This document shows, one piece after another, positions 34,617 through 43,615 of a DNA stretch of 64,000 bases (position 1 is its first letter; each line of letters opens with the position of its first letter). Below the pieces are notes generated by a model, which saw nothing but the letters and a program-made list of their open reading frames with translations, did no database searches and was not told where the DNA came from. The DNA lies in NCBI GenBank assembly GCA_943788825.1, contig CALSRT010000002.1, forward strand, positions 744,001 through 808,000. The letters run 5' to 3'. This DNA comes from UBA4582 sp002389265. Its GTDB lineage: Bacteria > Pseudomonadota > Gammaproteobacteria > Pseudomonadales > Azotimanducaceae. A program made the translations under genes and the position numbers.

Positions 34617-35590
34617 AGGTCTTGCCACCGAAAACAGCTCACTTCATGGCTGGTCGAAACCTGCTCGATCAAGGGCGACGCGTGTGTGCATGAAGGTTGC
34701 GCATGTGGGCAGCGGTTTTCGAAACGACAACCCTGCGGCAGATCGAGCAGCCCCGGTACCATGCCGTCAATTACGCTGAGTTTGGCTTTGGGAATAGTGT
34801 CGAGGCGCGGGATCGACGCCAACAGGCCCCGGGTATAGGGGTGTGCGGGGTTGTCAAACAGATCATAGACTGAGCCCTTCTCCACAACCCTGCCAGCATA
34901 CATGACGACGACATGATCACAGGTCTCGGCTATGACGCCGAGATCATGGGTGATCAGAATGACTGACATGCCAAGATCGGACTGCAACTCTTTAATCAGC
35001 TCCAAGATCTGTGCCTGAATGGTCACGTCAAGTGCCGTGGTGGGTTCATCGGCGATCAACAGCGATGGGTTGCATGCCAGGGCGATGGCGATGACGACTC
35101 GCTGGCGCATACCGCCGGATAATTGATGGGGATATTCACCCATGCGGATATCGGGAGAGGGAATGCCCACTCTATCGAGGATTTTCACCGCTTCCTGAAT
35201 GGCTTCTTGTGCCGTGTAATGTCGATGCAGCAGCAACACTTCGGTGATTTGTCGGCCAATAGTGTGAACTGGGTTGAGCGCTGTCATGGGTTCCTGGAAC
35301 ACCATGCTGATATCTGCGCCGCGAATTTTCTGCATCTCCGTCAAGGGCAGTCGGGTCAGATCACGACCCTTGAACAGGACTTCGCCACTGGTGATTTTAC
35401 CCATAGGCTGCGGTAATAAGCGCATGATCGACAAGGCTGTGACGCTCTTGCCGCAACCAGACTCGCCGACAATACCCAGTGTTTCGCCAGCAAGCGCAGA
35501 AAAGCTGACGTCGTCGACAGCGCGGACGACCCCCTCATCGGTATCGAATTCCGTGACCAGGTGACTGACTTCCAACAATGCTTCAGACAT
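34613..35590 (-). CDS. Peptide ABC importer ATP-binding protein, OppD/DppD-like
   Basis: The 325-aa ATPase starts MSEALLEVSHLVTEF, with Walker A (GIVGESGCGKSVTAL), signature LSGGMRQRVVIAIAL and Walker B (LLIADEPTTALD). The C-terminal extension again has spaced cysteines (GCRFENRCPHAQPSC). A GTG at 35617 would add nine residues, but the ATG gives the standard start. It is coupled to the second ATPase by an ATGA overlap and follows the binding-protein gene by about 30 bases. YejABEF systems have one fused ATPase (YejF); this operon has two separate ones. Confidence 0.93.
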   Translation of the reverse strand: MSEALLEVSHLVTEFDTDEGVVRAVDDVSFSALAGETLGIVGESGCGKSVTALSIMRLLPQPMGKITSGEVLFKGRDLTRLPLTEMQKIRGADISMVFQEPMTALNPVHTIGRQITEVLLLHRHYTAQEAIQEAVKILDRVGIPSPDIRMGEYPHQLSGGMRQRVVIAIALACNPSLLIADEPTTALDVTIQAQILELIKELQSDLGMSVILITHDLGVIAETCDHVVVMYAGRVVEKGSVYDLFDNPAHPYTRGLLASIPRLDTIPKAKLSVIDGMVPGLLDLPQGCRFENRCPHAQPSCTHASPLIEQVSTSHEVSCFRWQDL

Positions 35591-35623
35591 GGATTGAGTC
35601 TCTTTGGAAATGGTCACCCAAGA

Positions 35624-37582
35624 TCATTTGTATTGATCAAAAGTGCGGATTGCCGGGCCGAATGAGGTGCCGGTTTTCTGGGCTTCCAGCGTTTCGGCGC
35701 GCATCACCGGATCTATCCAGTGCACATGATACTGGGTAGCCGAGCCCGAATGTTTATGGTTGAAAAATTCAGGGTAACGGACCCAGCGCCAGTGGCCGAG
35801 GCGATAAAATGGCTGATAAAAACCGGGAACGAAAGAGCCGTAGTCGTGATGCATCTCAGTCATCTTGTGCGCCAGGCTGATCATTTCTGCCTTATCCGAG
35901 GAGGCGCGGTAAGCGTCAATCAGCTTGTCCATTTCAAATATGGCAATGGCTTCGAGGTTATTAGTCTGGGTTTTTAACTTGCGAACTGGATTGACACTGC
36001 CGTCCTCAAGGAACGCATCATCATAGGCATTATCGGAGTGATAGGTTTCCCAGAAACGCGGATACATTTCGAGCGAGGTGTTGAACGCAGAGAAATGAAT
36101 GTCGTGCTGTTTTTCCTGCACTTTTTTCCAGCCCGCTGTACCGTCCAGAATTTCAACTCGCAGTTCAAGTCCTGTTTTTAATGCCTCTTCCTTCAAGATG
36201 GTGATGACATCTTTGAGATTCTCGTAACCGGAAGACAGGGTGAATGCCAACTTCTGTCCTTGCGCATTGATGAGAATGCCGTTCTCGTCACGTTCGGTAA
36301 ACCCAGCTTTAGCAAAATGGGCCAGGGCCTTGTCGATATTAAATTCTCTGGCGCTCAGTGTAGGGTGGCTGAATTCACCATAACCGTCTGAGGAGGTCTG
36401 CAGCCGGGAGTAGTCGCCACGGAAAAACCGGTCTATCACGAGTTGCCAATTGATCGCGTAATTGATGCCAATGCGGACATCCTGATTGTCGAGTAAGGGT
36501 TTCGACGTATTGAGCCAGAGGCCGTAGGTGGGTCTTGGCTTCTGATTATAGAAGATCGACTTTTGGATATAGCCATGTTCCACATCGACGTCTGTGTTCG
36601 GCAATTTATCGTACCAGTACTCCGCCAAGTTAAGACCGAACTGATCGATGTCGCCTTTTTTAAAGGCCTCGAATACCTTGGCAGAATCCCGAATGACCGT
36701 CAGTTGAATTTTGTCGAGGTTGTAGCGGTTTTTCCAAAACTTATTGTCGATCGCCCACCAGTCCTTCAATCTCGTCAGGGCGATAGAGGTCCCTTTTTTG
36801 ATGTCCTTGTCCTTGATGATGTAAGGGCCAGTAGTAGGTTGGAAGCGCCATTGATAGCGGTCGACATAGTCATCCCCTAGCTCTTGGTAGAAGTGGCGAG
36901 GCATGGGCCGCAGTTCAAGTACCCGAGAGTCCATGTCGGGCTTTGCCTCTGGGATGGTGATGGAGAACGTCAGATCATCGTACTGGGTAATATTCGTATA
37001 TTGGGTGCTGTACCAGTTCTTGTACCAGGGTGCGACGATATAGTCGGATTGAAAAATGAAAAACATAAACATGAAATCTTCTGCCGTCACTGGTTCGCCG
37101 TCAGACCAGCGGGCATTGGGGTTCAATTTGGCGTAAATCGTTTTGTTGTCGGTATCCACTGCCCAGGATTCGGCCAGCGCGGGGTAGAAGTCGAATTTGT
37201 CAGGGTGACGATGGGCCAGCCCGAGGCTGGTGTAGTCGAGGATCCAGGGGCGAAAAGAGCCGTTAGAATCCGGCCCAGCGGTGCGTAGAGTTCTTGGGAA
37301 ATCTCCAATTTGGCTGTATTCAGTTCCACCTTTTATAGCCTGGTCAGAGCCGATTTCGGGCAAGTCCATACCGTCTTGCCAGTCCAGATCAGCGGGTAAA
37401 TCGGCCAGGGTCTTGAAACTGAAAAAGTCGGGCCGCGCGGCGTAGTAGTCCTGCACTTCCTGACGATTATCGGGGGCTAGTGTCGCGTCTGTGGACTGAG
37501 ACTCTTCAGCGCCACCGCAGGCACTGAGGAGAAAACCAAGCAAGAGCACGCCGAAAAGGTGTCGACTGGTAGTGGTGTGCAT
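35624..37582 (-). CDS. Peptide-binding lipoprotein of the ABC importer (YejA-like, SBP family 5)
   Basis: The 652-aa protein has a lipoprotein signal (LLLGFLLSACGG, lipidated Cys22), so it is anchored in the membrane facing the periplasm. The SBP-5 fold is recognisable from NARWSDGEPVTAEDFMF to PTTGPYIIKD and IGINYAINWQLVIDRFFRGD. The large size and the sequence near the start (YSQIGDFPRTLRTAGPDSN) resemble YejA, which binds larger peptides such as microcin C, more than the ~530-aa DppA/OppA. GAGG lies seven bases before the ATG. It lies between the permease pair and the ATPase pair. Confidence 0.88.
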   Translation of the reverse strand: MHTTTSRHLFGVLLLGFLLSACGGAEESQSTDATLAPDNRQEVQDYYAARPDFFSFKTLADLPADLDWQDGMDLPEIGSDQAIKGGTEYSQIGDFPRTLRTAGPDSNGSFRPWILDYTSLGLAHRHPDKFDFYPALAESWAVDTDNKTIYAKLNPNARWSDGEPVTAEDFMFMFFIFQSDYIVAPWYKNWYSTQYTNITQYDDLTFSITIPEAKPDMDSRVLELRPMPRHFYQELGDDYVDRYQWRFQPTTGPYIIKDKDIKKGTSIALTRLKDWWAIDNKFWKNRYNLDKIQLTVIRDSAKVFEAFKKGDIDQFGLNLAEYWYDKLPNTDVDVEHGYIQKSIFYNQKPRPTYGLWLNTSKPLLDNQDVRIGINYAINWQLVIDRFFRGDYSRLQTSSDGYGEFSHPTLSAREFNIDKALAHFAKAGFTERDENGILINAQGQKLAFTLSSGYENLKDVITILKEEALKTGLELRVEILDGTAGWKKVQEKQHDIHFSAFNTSLEMYPRFWETYHSDNAYDDAFLEDGSVNPVRKLKTQTNNLEAIAIFEMDKLIDAYRASSDKAEMISLAHKMTEMHHDYGSFVPGFYQPFYRLGHWRWVRYPEFFNHKHSGSATQYHVHWIDPVMRAETLEAQKTGTSFGPAIRTFDQYK

Positions 37583-37621
37583 AGTTAACCTCGATTAATG
37601 ATAGCCGTTACTAAGGGCTTG

Positions 37622-38689
37622 TTATTTGTAAACCGTAAATTTCTTTGGATCAAAGGATTCCCGCACTGCCTCGCCGATAAATGTGACCAGCGTCAACAAT
37701 GTGACCAGGGTCAGAAATGCTGATGTGACGATCCAAGGTGCTGTACGCAGGTTCGCAGTGCCTTGTTTGAGCAATTCGCCCAGACTCGGCGTCGGCGCAG
37801 GCAGGCCGAAGCCCAGAAAGTCCAGGGCGGTAATCGCGCCGATGGCGCCAACGATTGTGAATGGCATATAAGTCACGAGGGTCGACATGACGTTCGGTAG
37901 AATATGGTTAAAGATGATTCGACTATCGCTGGCGCCGATAATGCGCGCCGCGGCTATATAGTCTCGGGTCTTTTCTTTGTAGGTTTCGGTGCGCATGTAA
38001 TAGGTCATGCCAGGCCAGGAAAATAGCACCATCACGGTCAATAAAATGCCGATCCGCGTGGCAACGGCAAAGGTTGACGGTATCACCGAAAACACGATGA
38101 TGACTGTGTACAGGAACGGAATATTTGACCATATTTCAATCAAACGCTGGAAAATGAGATCGAAGACCCCGCCAAAGTAACCCATTGCGCAGCCGATGCT
38201 GATGCCTATCACGTAAACCCAGACCATGAACGCGATGGAAAACATTAAGGCGATACGAGTGCCGTAAAACAGGCGGGCTAATATATCGCGACTCGTGGTA
38301 TCAGTCCCCAGGTAGTGCTTGAGTTCGAGGGTGGGCGGCAGTGGTTTGTAGATGCCGCCAGGCGCATGGTTCTCAAAGGCGCTATAGGGAATCAGCGGCA
38401 TGATCACAAAATCGCCGTTGTCAGCCTGCTCAAATGTCTGCTGAAGATCACGATAGTTAGTTTCGTAGCCGTAGGTTAAGCCAAAGTCAGTGCCCGGGTG
38501 GAAGTCGGTATAGGTTGGAAAATACCAGGTATCTTCATAGGAGACGAGCAGGGCGCGGTTGTTCACCAGTAGTTCGCCAATGGAGGTCAGCAGCATCAGG
38601 CCAGCCAGAATCAGAAAGCTGTAGTAGCCTCGCTTGATCCCGCGAAAGCGCCGCAATTTTTTTTGGGTCTGGGGGTTTAGACTCAACAT
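37622..38689 (-). CDS. Peptide ABC importer permease, DppC/YejE-like
   Basis: A 355-aa inner-membrane permease with an N-terminal helix (YSFLILAGLMLLTSIGELLV), a periplasmic loop of about 100 residues and the BPD_transp_1 domain. The EAA loop is at ARIIGASDSRIIFNHILPNV, which contacts an ATPase. DFLGFGLPAPTPSLGELLKQG is a standard DppC-type word. The long periplasmic insertion is as in YejE. It follows the first permease gene by 13 bases. Confidence 0.92.
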   Translation of the reverse strand: MLSLNPQTQKKLRRFRGIKRGYYSFLILAGLMLLTSIGELLVNNRALLVSYEDTWYFPTYTDFHPGTDFGLTYGYETNYRDLQQTFEQADNGDFVIMPLIPYSAFENHAPGGIYKPLPPTLELKHYLGTDTTSRDILARLFYGTRIALMFSIAFMVWVYVIGISIGCAMGYFGGVFDLIFQRLIEIWSNIPFLYTVIIVFSVIPSTFAVATRIGILLTVMVLFSWPGMTYYMRTETYKEKTRDYIAAARIIGASDSRIIFNHILPNVMSTLVTYMPFTIVGAIGAITALDFLGFGLPAPTPSLGELLKQGTANLRTAPWIVTSAFLTLVTLLTLVTFIGEAVRESFDPKKFTVYK

Positions 38690-38702
38690 GGGCTACGGCC
38701 GA

Positions 38703-39725
38703 TCATTGAAAACGAATCCTGGGGTCGACCAGGGCGACCAGAAAGTCAGAGATAATATTGCCTATCAGAAGCAAAAAGCTGGTCAATAAAACGACACCCA
38801 TGACTACCGGGTAGTCGCGGTCGAGCACTGCAGTCAGGCCGAGCAAACCAAAGCCGTTAATGTCAAACACGGTTTCGATGAGGAATGACCCCCCGACCAG
38901 TAAGCCAATGTTTTGACCAAACGTGGTGGCAATAGGAATCAGCGAATTGCGCATGGCATGTCCAGTAACCGCACGACGAAATGACACGCCTTTGGCGATG
39001 GCTGTGCGGATGTAGTCTGATGCGAGATTGTCCATCAGGTGGTTCTTCAGCAATAAGGTGGTGAAGGCGAAGGCACCGATCAGGTAGCAAATCAACGGCA
39101 GTACGGAATGGTTGATCAGGTCCATCACCTTGCCCCAGAGAGTCAGGTCATCGAAGCGCATGCTCACGAAGCCACCCATGGGAAACCATTCCAGACGGAC
39201 TGAGAAGTACAGTAATAGTAGGGCGCCAAGGACATAGCCGGGTACTGCATAGCCAACAAAAATCAATATCGAAGTGATGGTGTCAACGGGAGTTTTGTGT
39301 TTGATGGCCTTAACAACACCTAACGGAATGCTGACGGCGTAGGTGATGATTAGCGTGACAAGGCCGTAATATAGGGAGACAGGGAAGCGGTCGCTGATCA
39401 CGTCCCATACGGGTTCGTTGTAACGATAGGAGGAGCCCAGGTCGCCTTGCGCTACCTTGCTGACCCAGTCCAGATAACTCTCGAAGATCGGCTTGTCGAA
39501 GCCATAATATTCTTTTAATCGAGCCAGTTGTGATTCTGATAGTGCCATGCCTTCACCGGCCACCTGGGTGCTGATGCCCGTGGAGGCATTCATCTGCTGT
39601 GATTCCATGATGGCCCGTTCCAACGGCCCGCCTGGTACCAGGCGAGTAATGGCAAAGACAATAATCGTCACGCCGACTAGCGTCGGTAAGATGAGCAATA
39701 ATCTTCTAAAGAAATAATCACGCAT
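38703..39725 (-). CDS. Peptide ABC importer permease, DppB/YejB-like
   Basis: A 340-aa inner-membrane permease starting MRDYFFRRLLLILPTLVG, the common start of this class, with about six membrane helices. The EAA loop lies at AKGVSFRRAVTGHAMRNSLI and is followed by GSFLIETVFDINGFG. It is the first gene of the importer operon (permease, permease, binding protein, two ATPases). The 270-base gap to the divergent MscS gene should hold its promoter, but none was clear to me. Confidence 0.92.
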   Translation of the reverse strand: MRDYFFRRLLLILPTLVGVTIIVFAITRLVPGGPLERAIMESQQMNASTGISTQVAGEGMALSESQLARLKEYYGFDKPIFESYLDWVSKVAQGDLGSSYRYNEPVWDVISDRFPVSLYYGLVTLIITYAVSIPLGVVKAIKHKTPVDTITSILIFVGYAVPGYVLGALLLLYFSVRLEWFPMGGFVSMRFDDLTLWGKVMDLINHSVLPLICYLIGAFAFTTLLLKNHLMDNLASDYIRTAIAKGVSFRRAVTGHAMRNSLIPIATTFGQNIGLLVGGSFLIETVFDINGFGLLGLTAVLDRDYPVVMGVVLLTSFLLLIGNIISDFLVALVDPRIRFQ

Positions 39726-39996
39726 AGTACGTTGGTCAATGTCCGTTGTGCTGTAGTGAAGAGATTTTTTGATCTCCCTGAATCAAAAGTCGCCTGGGTG
39801 AGACGTTTGGATTATCTGTGCACAGCTTGTACTGGTGCGCGGATGTTGCCACAAACCGGCGTCTGATAAAAGGCGCATAATGTATATAGCATGTTGGGTT
39901 TCGCCGTTTTATGTGACGGACAAGACTGGTTGTTTAGCGCAAACTTGAGGTAACCTTGCGATTGTTGGTGAATTGAACACATAAGGAACAGCGACC

Positions 39997-40833
39997 ATGG
40001 AACTAGAGTTATTGCCGGTGGATAAATACACTGATGCGGCCATTTCGATGGTCATCACTTATGCGCCGCAACTGGTCCTCGCCCTGGTGACGTTGTTTGT
40101 TGGCTTATGGGTGATAAAAGGCATTCTGGCGGGAGCACACAGCGCTTTTTCTCGTGCTGAGGTAGAGGCAACCTTGCAGAAGTTTCTGCTGAGCTTGATA
40201 GGTATTGGCCTCAAGGGCTTATTGATCATCAGTGTGGCCTCCATGATTGGCATCGAAACGACCTCGTTTATCGCTGTCCTCGGTGCGGCCGGCTTAGCTG
40301 TTGGTCTGGCTTTGCAGGGTAGTTTGGCGAACTTTGCCGGTGGTGTACTTATCTTGCTGTTCAAGCCTTACAAAATCGGCGACTTTATCGATGCGCAAGG
40401 ACATATGGGAACCGTCCGAGAAATTGGCATATTTCACACCATCATGACTACGGGTGATAACAAAACGATCATCATCCCGAACGGAGCGGTTTCGAACAGT
40501 GCCATTACGAATTTCTCGGCACAAGCCACGCGACGAGTCGACATTATTTTTAGCATTGGCTATGACGATGATCTGCGTCAAGCGAAGGACATTCTTCGTG
40601 ATTTGATTGAAGCGGATGAACGGATTCTTAAAGACCCGCTGCCTCTGATTGTGATTTCAACACTGGGTGACAGTTCGGTGGATATTACGACCCGTTCTTG
40701 GGTAGAGGCGGCGAACTACTGGCCCGTATTGTTCGATCTAACGGAAAATACTAAGTTAGCGTTCGATGCAGCGGGAATCAGTATTCCGTTTCCACAAACG
40801 GATGTGCATCTCTACCAGGGTTCCAAAGCGTGA
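39997..40833 (+). CDS. mscS: Small-conductance mechanosensitive channel (MscS)
   Basis: MscS opens under membrane tension to release solutes on hypo-osmotic shock. The 278-aa protein has three N-terminal helices; the pore-lining TM3 is the Gly/Ala-rich AVLGAAGLAVGLALQGSLAN, followed by FAGGVLILLFKPYKIGDFI, the defining MscS signature. The C-terminal cytoplasmic part contains IIPNGAVSNSAITNFS. Length is near the E. coli protein (286 aa). AAGGA lies nine bases before the ATG. It stands alone between the importer operon and a serine hydrolase gene; the 256 bases after it hold nothing I recognise. Confidence 0.94.
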   Translation: MELELLPVDKYTDAAISMVITYAPQLVLALVTLFVGLWVIKGILAGAHSAFSRAEVEATLQKFLLSLIGIGLKGLLIISVASMIGIETTSFIAVLGAAGLAVGLALQGSLANFAGGVLILLFKPYKIGDFIDAQGHMGTVREIGIFHTIMTTGDNKTIIIPNGAVSNSAITNFSAQATRRVDIIFSIGYDDDLRQAKDILRDLIEADERILKDPLPLIVISTLGDSSVDITTRSWVEAANYWPVLFDLTENTKLAFDAAGISIPFPQTDVHLYQGSKA

Positions 40834-41089
40834 GCTCAACCGTCCTGTCTCCAAGCTGAGACTTCCTTGGTGGCTAAGGGCCACATTTTGCGCAAGGTCT
40901 TGGGCATAGACATCACTGCATCCATAATGTCGAGCACCGGCGTTATCACGGGCGCCAACTTTTATGGGCCGACAATGTTAGGAAGTGTAATGTTTGTCCT
41001 AGGTCTAACTAATGGTTTGACCGTAGCCTGGTCGAAGTCCGTTGGCTAATTACGTCTCTTGGCGCTCGTTCTAGATGGCAACGTGAAGG

Positions 41090-42256
41090 TTAGACTAGCT
41101 TTGCGATGCAATCATAAACAACCCGCGATAGCAGGGTCGCCCTTGGTACAGCATCACCATCGCTGCGCATTTGGTTCATGGCATAACCGATGGCCACCCG
41201 CTCGACAGGATCCGCAAAACCCGTGGATCCGCCTGCGCCATCATGGCCGAAAGCCTGCTCGTGAGGGCCGAATTCCTGTCGACTATTGCGCATAAAGCCT
41301 CTTGCCCAGTGCATGGGTTTATTTAACACACGGTCAACCGGCGAATCGATCTCTAACTGTGTTGCAGCTTGAAGTGCCTTTTGACTGATAAGTTGGCCGC
41401 CTTGAAATTGGCCGCCCATGGCTAAAGTTGAATAGATTTTGGCGATGCCTCTCGCATTGGCCTGACCATTGGCAGCGGGGATTTCAGCCTGGCGCCAGGC
41501 TGCATTGCTGACATCACGAAAGGGGCTGATGACTGGGTTTTGTTGGGCTATGGCAAAAAGTGGCGGGGCGCTGACCTTGGGGCCTGGGGCTGGTTGCTTG
41601 CGGGCGCGATTGGGCCCGATCATGGCCGCGCAGCGGGCGAGTTCTGAGCTTGGCAGGCCAATATAAAAGTCGGCGTTCAGCGGCGCCGCGATTTTCTCGT
41701 TGAAGAATTGTCCCAAGCTCTTGCCTGTGATCCGGCGGATGAGCTCGCCGGGCAAATAGCCCCAGGTGACCGCGTGATAGCCTGTGCCTTCGCCAAGTGG
41801 CCATAAGGGACGTTGGGCGGCCAATAGGTTAGTCATTTTTTGCCAATCATAAAGGTCTGCCACTTCGATTCGGGTTTCTATGCCACACAGGCCGGCTTGG
41901 TGAGATAACATTTGGGCAACAGTAACGTTCTGCTTACCTGCCGCGCCGAATTCGGGCCAGTGTTGGCAGACGGTATCCGCATAGTTGATCTTGCCTTCAT
42001 CAACCAGTACCGCCAGTGCCAGCGCCGCCATGCCTTTAGTGGTGGAATAAACGTTGACCAGGGTGTCTGCCTGCCAGGGCTGAGTCATCTCTGGATCCGT
42101 AAAGCCACCCCAAAGATCGACGACTTTCTCACCCTGGTAGTAAGCGCAAAAGCTGGCGCCCACTTCAACATCTAGCCATAGATCCTGGAAGGTCTGTTTG
42201 ACCGCTTCGAAGCCCGTTGCTACCTCGCCTTGAATAGTGATGTCCATTTTCGCCAC
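41090..42256 (-). CDS. Serine hydrolase of the beta-lactamase / family VIII esterase type
   Basis: The 388-aa protein has the class C-like active-site SxxK (VYSTTKGMAALAL, Ser92 region) and a downstream tyrosine motif (YHAVTWGYLPGELI). There is no signal peptide, unlike true AmpC enzymes, so a cytoplasmic esterase of the EstB type is more likely than a beta-lactamase. HDGAGGSTGFADP near the C terminus corresponds to the third conserved box. The start is either GTG at 42256 or ATG at 42247 (MDITIQGE). It is followed in coordinates, on the same strand upstream, by a flavin monooxygenase gene. Confidence 0.85.
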   Translation of the reverse strand: MAKMDITIQGEVATGFEAVKQTFQDLWLDVEVGASFCAYYQGEKVVDLWGGFTDPEMTQPWQADTLVNVYSTTKGMAALALAVLVDEGKINYADTVCQHWPEFGAAGKQNVTVAQMLSHQAGLCGIETRIEVADLYDWQKMTNLLAAQRPLWPLGEGTGYHAVTWGYLPGELIRRITGKSLGQFFNEKIAAPLNADFYIGLPSSELARCAAMIGPNRARKQPAPGPKVSAPPLFAIAQQNPVISPFRDVSNAAWRQAEIPAANGQANARGIAKIYSTLAMGGQFQGGQLISQKALQAATQLEIDSPVDRVLNKPMHWARGFMRNSRQEFGPHEQAFGHDGAGGSTGFADPVERVAIGYAMNQMRSDGDAVPRATLLSRVVYDCIAKLV

Positions 42257-42334
42257 AGTACCTTATTTGGAGTAGAAATCTGGTGGATACTAACACTAAC
42301 GGCGTGATGAGTAATGCCAGTCGCCAAGAGCTAA

Positions 42335-43612
42335 TCACCCTGGCGTTTTTTCGTCACTTAAAGGCACGTCTCGGAAAGTATTGGGGCTGGCTAAGCGAGC
42401 TTGTTGTGCCAGTAGGGTTAAATTTGAAAACCATTCAGCTAAGGGGGGCTCACCGCACTGGGCGCTGAGCCGGTTGAAGTAGTCGGTCTGTTTTTCTGCC
42501 AACTTGTGGAAGTGTCGAGTTTTAATGCCTGCGTCACGAAGGCTTTGCACATGGGCCCGTTGGTCCGCTTCCATTTGCCTTTGTTCCGGCAGGTTGAATT
42601 GGCCGGCAAGCCAGCGAGCAAACCAGCGCGCCTGGATCTCAAATAAGGGAAATGGCACGATTAAGTAAGGCAGGCCGATGAATGCCAGGGTTGGATAGGC
42701 CGGCACGACAAGATCCTGATAGAGCGGACTCACCCAGTTGTCTTCGACGCTGACGATGTCGTTACTCAGGAAGGGAAATTGGTATTCGTAGCCAGTACAA
42801 AACATCAATACATCAATGTCAGTGAGTCGCTCGGCATCGCTGAGCACGAGGTCGCCCTGAGGATCAAAGCCGATGGGTTCGCCGTGAGTGTGAACCGGGT
42901 TGGGCAGGACCGATGCCTGCCTGCCCGCCAGTGCCTGGCCGCACCAATCTACCTTAGCTGCTGTGGTCGCGATTTCGCGAGAGATATCGGCTCCTGATGC
43001 CGCGGCCCCCCAGAGAACCACGCGTTGATCCTGGTAGGCCTTCGCGTCGCGGTAGTTGTGGCTATGGATGATACGACCTTTAAAATGCTCAATTCCGGGC
43101 AGATGTGGCACTCGGGGCTGGGAATAGTGACCGTTACAGACCATGACTGCATCAAAGGTTTCGGTTGTCAGCGAATGATCAGCAAGGTCCCAGGTGACTT
43201 GCCAGGAATTACTTTCAGGTCTGACGCTGACAATTCTGTGATTGCAGCGCAGATAGTTTTGGAGCTGGAAGTCACGACAAAAATTTTCCAGGTAAGTCAG
43301 CACGCACCGATGATGAGGAAAGCGAGGCCAGTCATCCTGGCCGCCACCCTGGCTATCAAATGGATAGTCAAGAAACGCCATGAGGTCACGAGGCAGGTTA
43401 GTTCGCAAGCTGGCATAGATCGATGAATACACCGGTTTGTCCGCCTGGCGCCCGCTCGGGTCGTCATCTATCGCCGGATCAAATACCCAGACGCCACCGA
43501 TGCGAGCAGATTGCTCGAAAATCACGGGCTCGTGCCCGACTCTGATCAACTCTCGAGCCGCAACGAGGCCTGCTGCACCTGCGCCGATAATGGCGACTCG
43601 TCGAGTGTTCAT
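42335..43612 (-). CDS. Flavin-containing monooxygenase (FMO)
   Basis: FMO-type class B enzymes oxygenate N, S or carbonyl groups with FAD and NADPH. The FAD-binding motif is GAGAAG (residues 10-15), and the FMO fingerprint FxGxxxHxxxY is FKGRIIHSHNY at 177-187; the Baeyer-Villiger variant would have W at the end, so this is the FMO form. The NADPH-binding motif near residue 202 is WGAAASGAD, with the first conserved glycine pattern slightly altered. Length 425 aa is typical. It lies three bases behind an MFS transporter gene and about 80 bases ahead of the serine hydrolase gene. Confidence 0.9.
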   Translation of the reverse strand: MNTRRVAIIGAGAAGLVAARELIRVGHEPVIFEQSARIGGVWVFDPAIDDDPSGRQADKPVYSSIYASLRTNLPRDLMAFLDYPFDSQGGGQDDWPRFPHHRCVLTYLENFCRDFQLQNYLRCNHRIVSVRPESNSWQVTWDLADHSLTTETFDAVMVCNGHYSQPRVPHLPGIEHFKGRIIHSHNYRDAKAYQDQRVVLWGAAASGADISREIATTAAKVDWCGQALAGRQASVLPNPVHTHGEPIGFDPQGDLVLSDAERLTDIDVLMFCTGYEYQFPFLSNDIVSVEDNWVSPLYQDLVVPAYPTLAFIGLPYLIVPFPLFEIQARWFARWLAGQFNLPEQRQMEADQRAHVQSLRDAGIKTRHFHKLAEKQTDYFNRLSAQCGEPPLAEWFSNLTLLAQQARLASPNTFRDVPLSDEKTPG

Positions 43613-43615
43613 CGT

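Noticed and set aside
40867..41049. Small plus-strand frame of 60 residues with a hydrophobic C-terminal part
   Set aside because: It begins with GTG without a ribosome-binding site, has no recognised similarity and lies in a normal gap between two genes; treated as chance.
41090..42256. AmpC-type beta-lactamase resistance gene
   Set aside because: It has the SxxK serine but no signal peptide and lacks a clear KTG box; an esterase is more likely.
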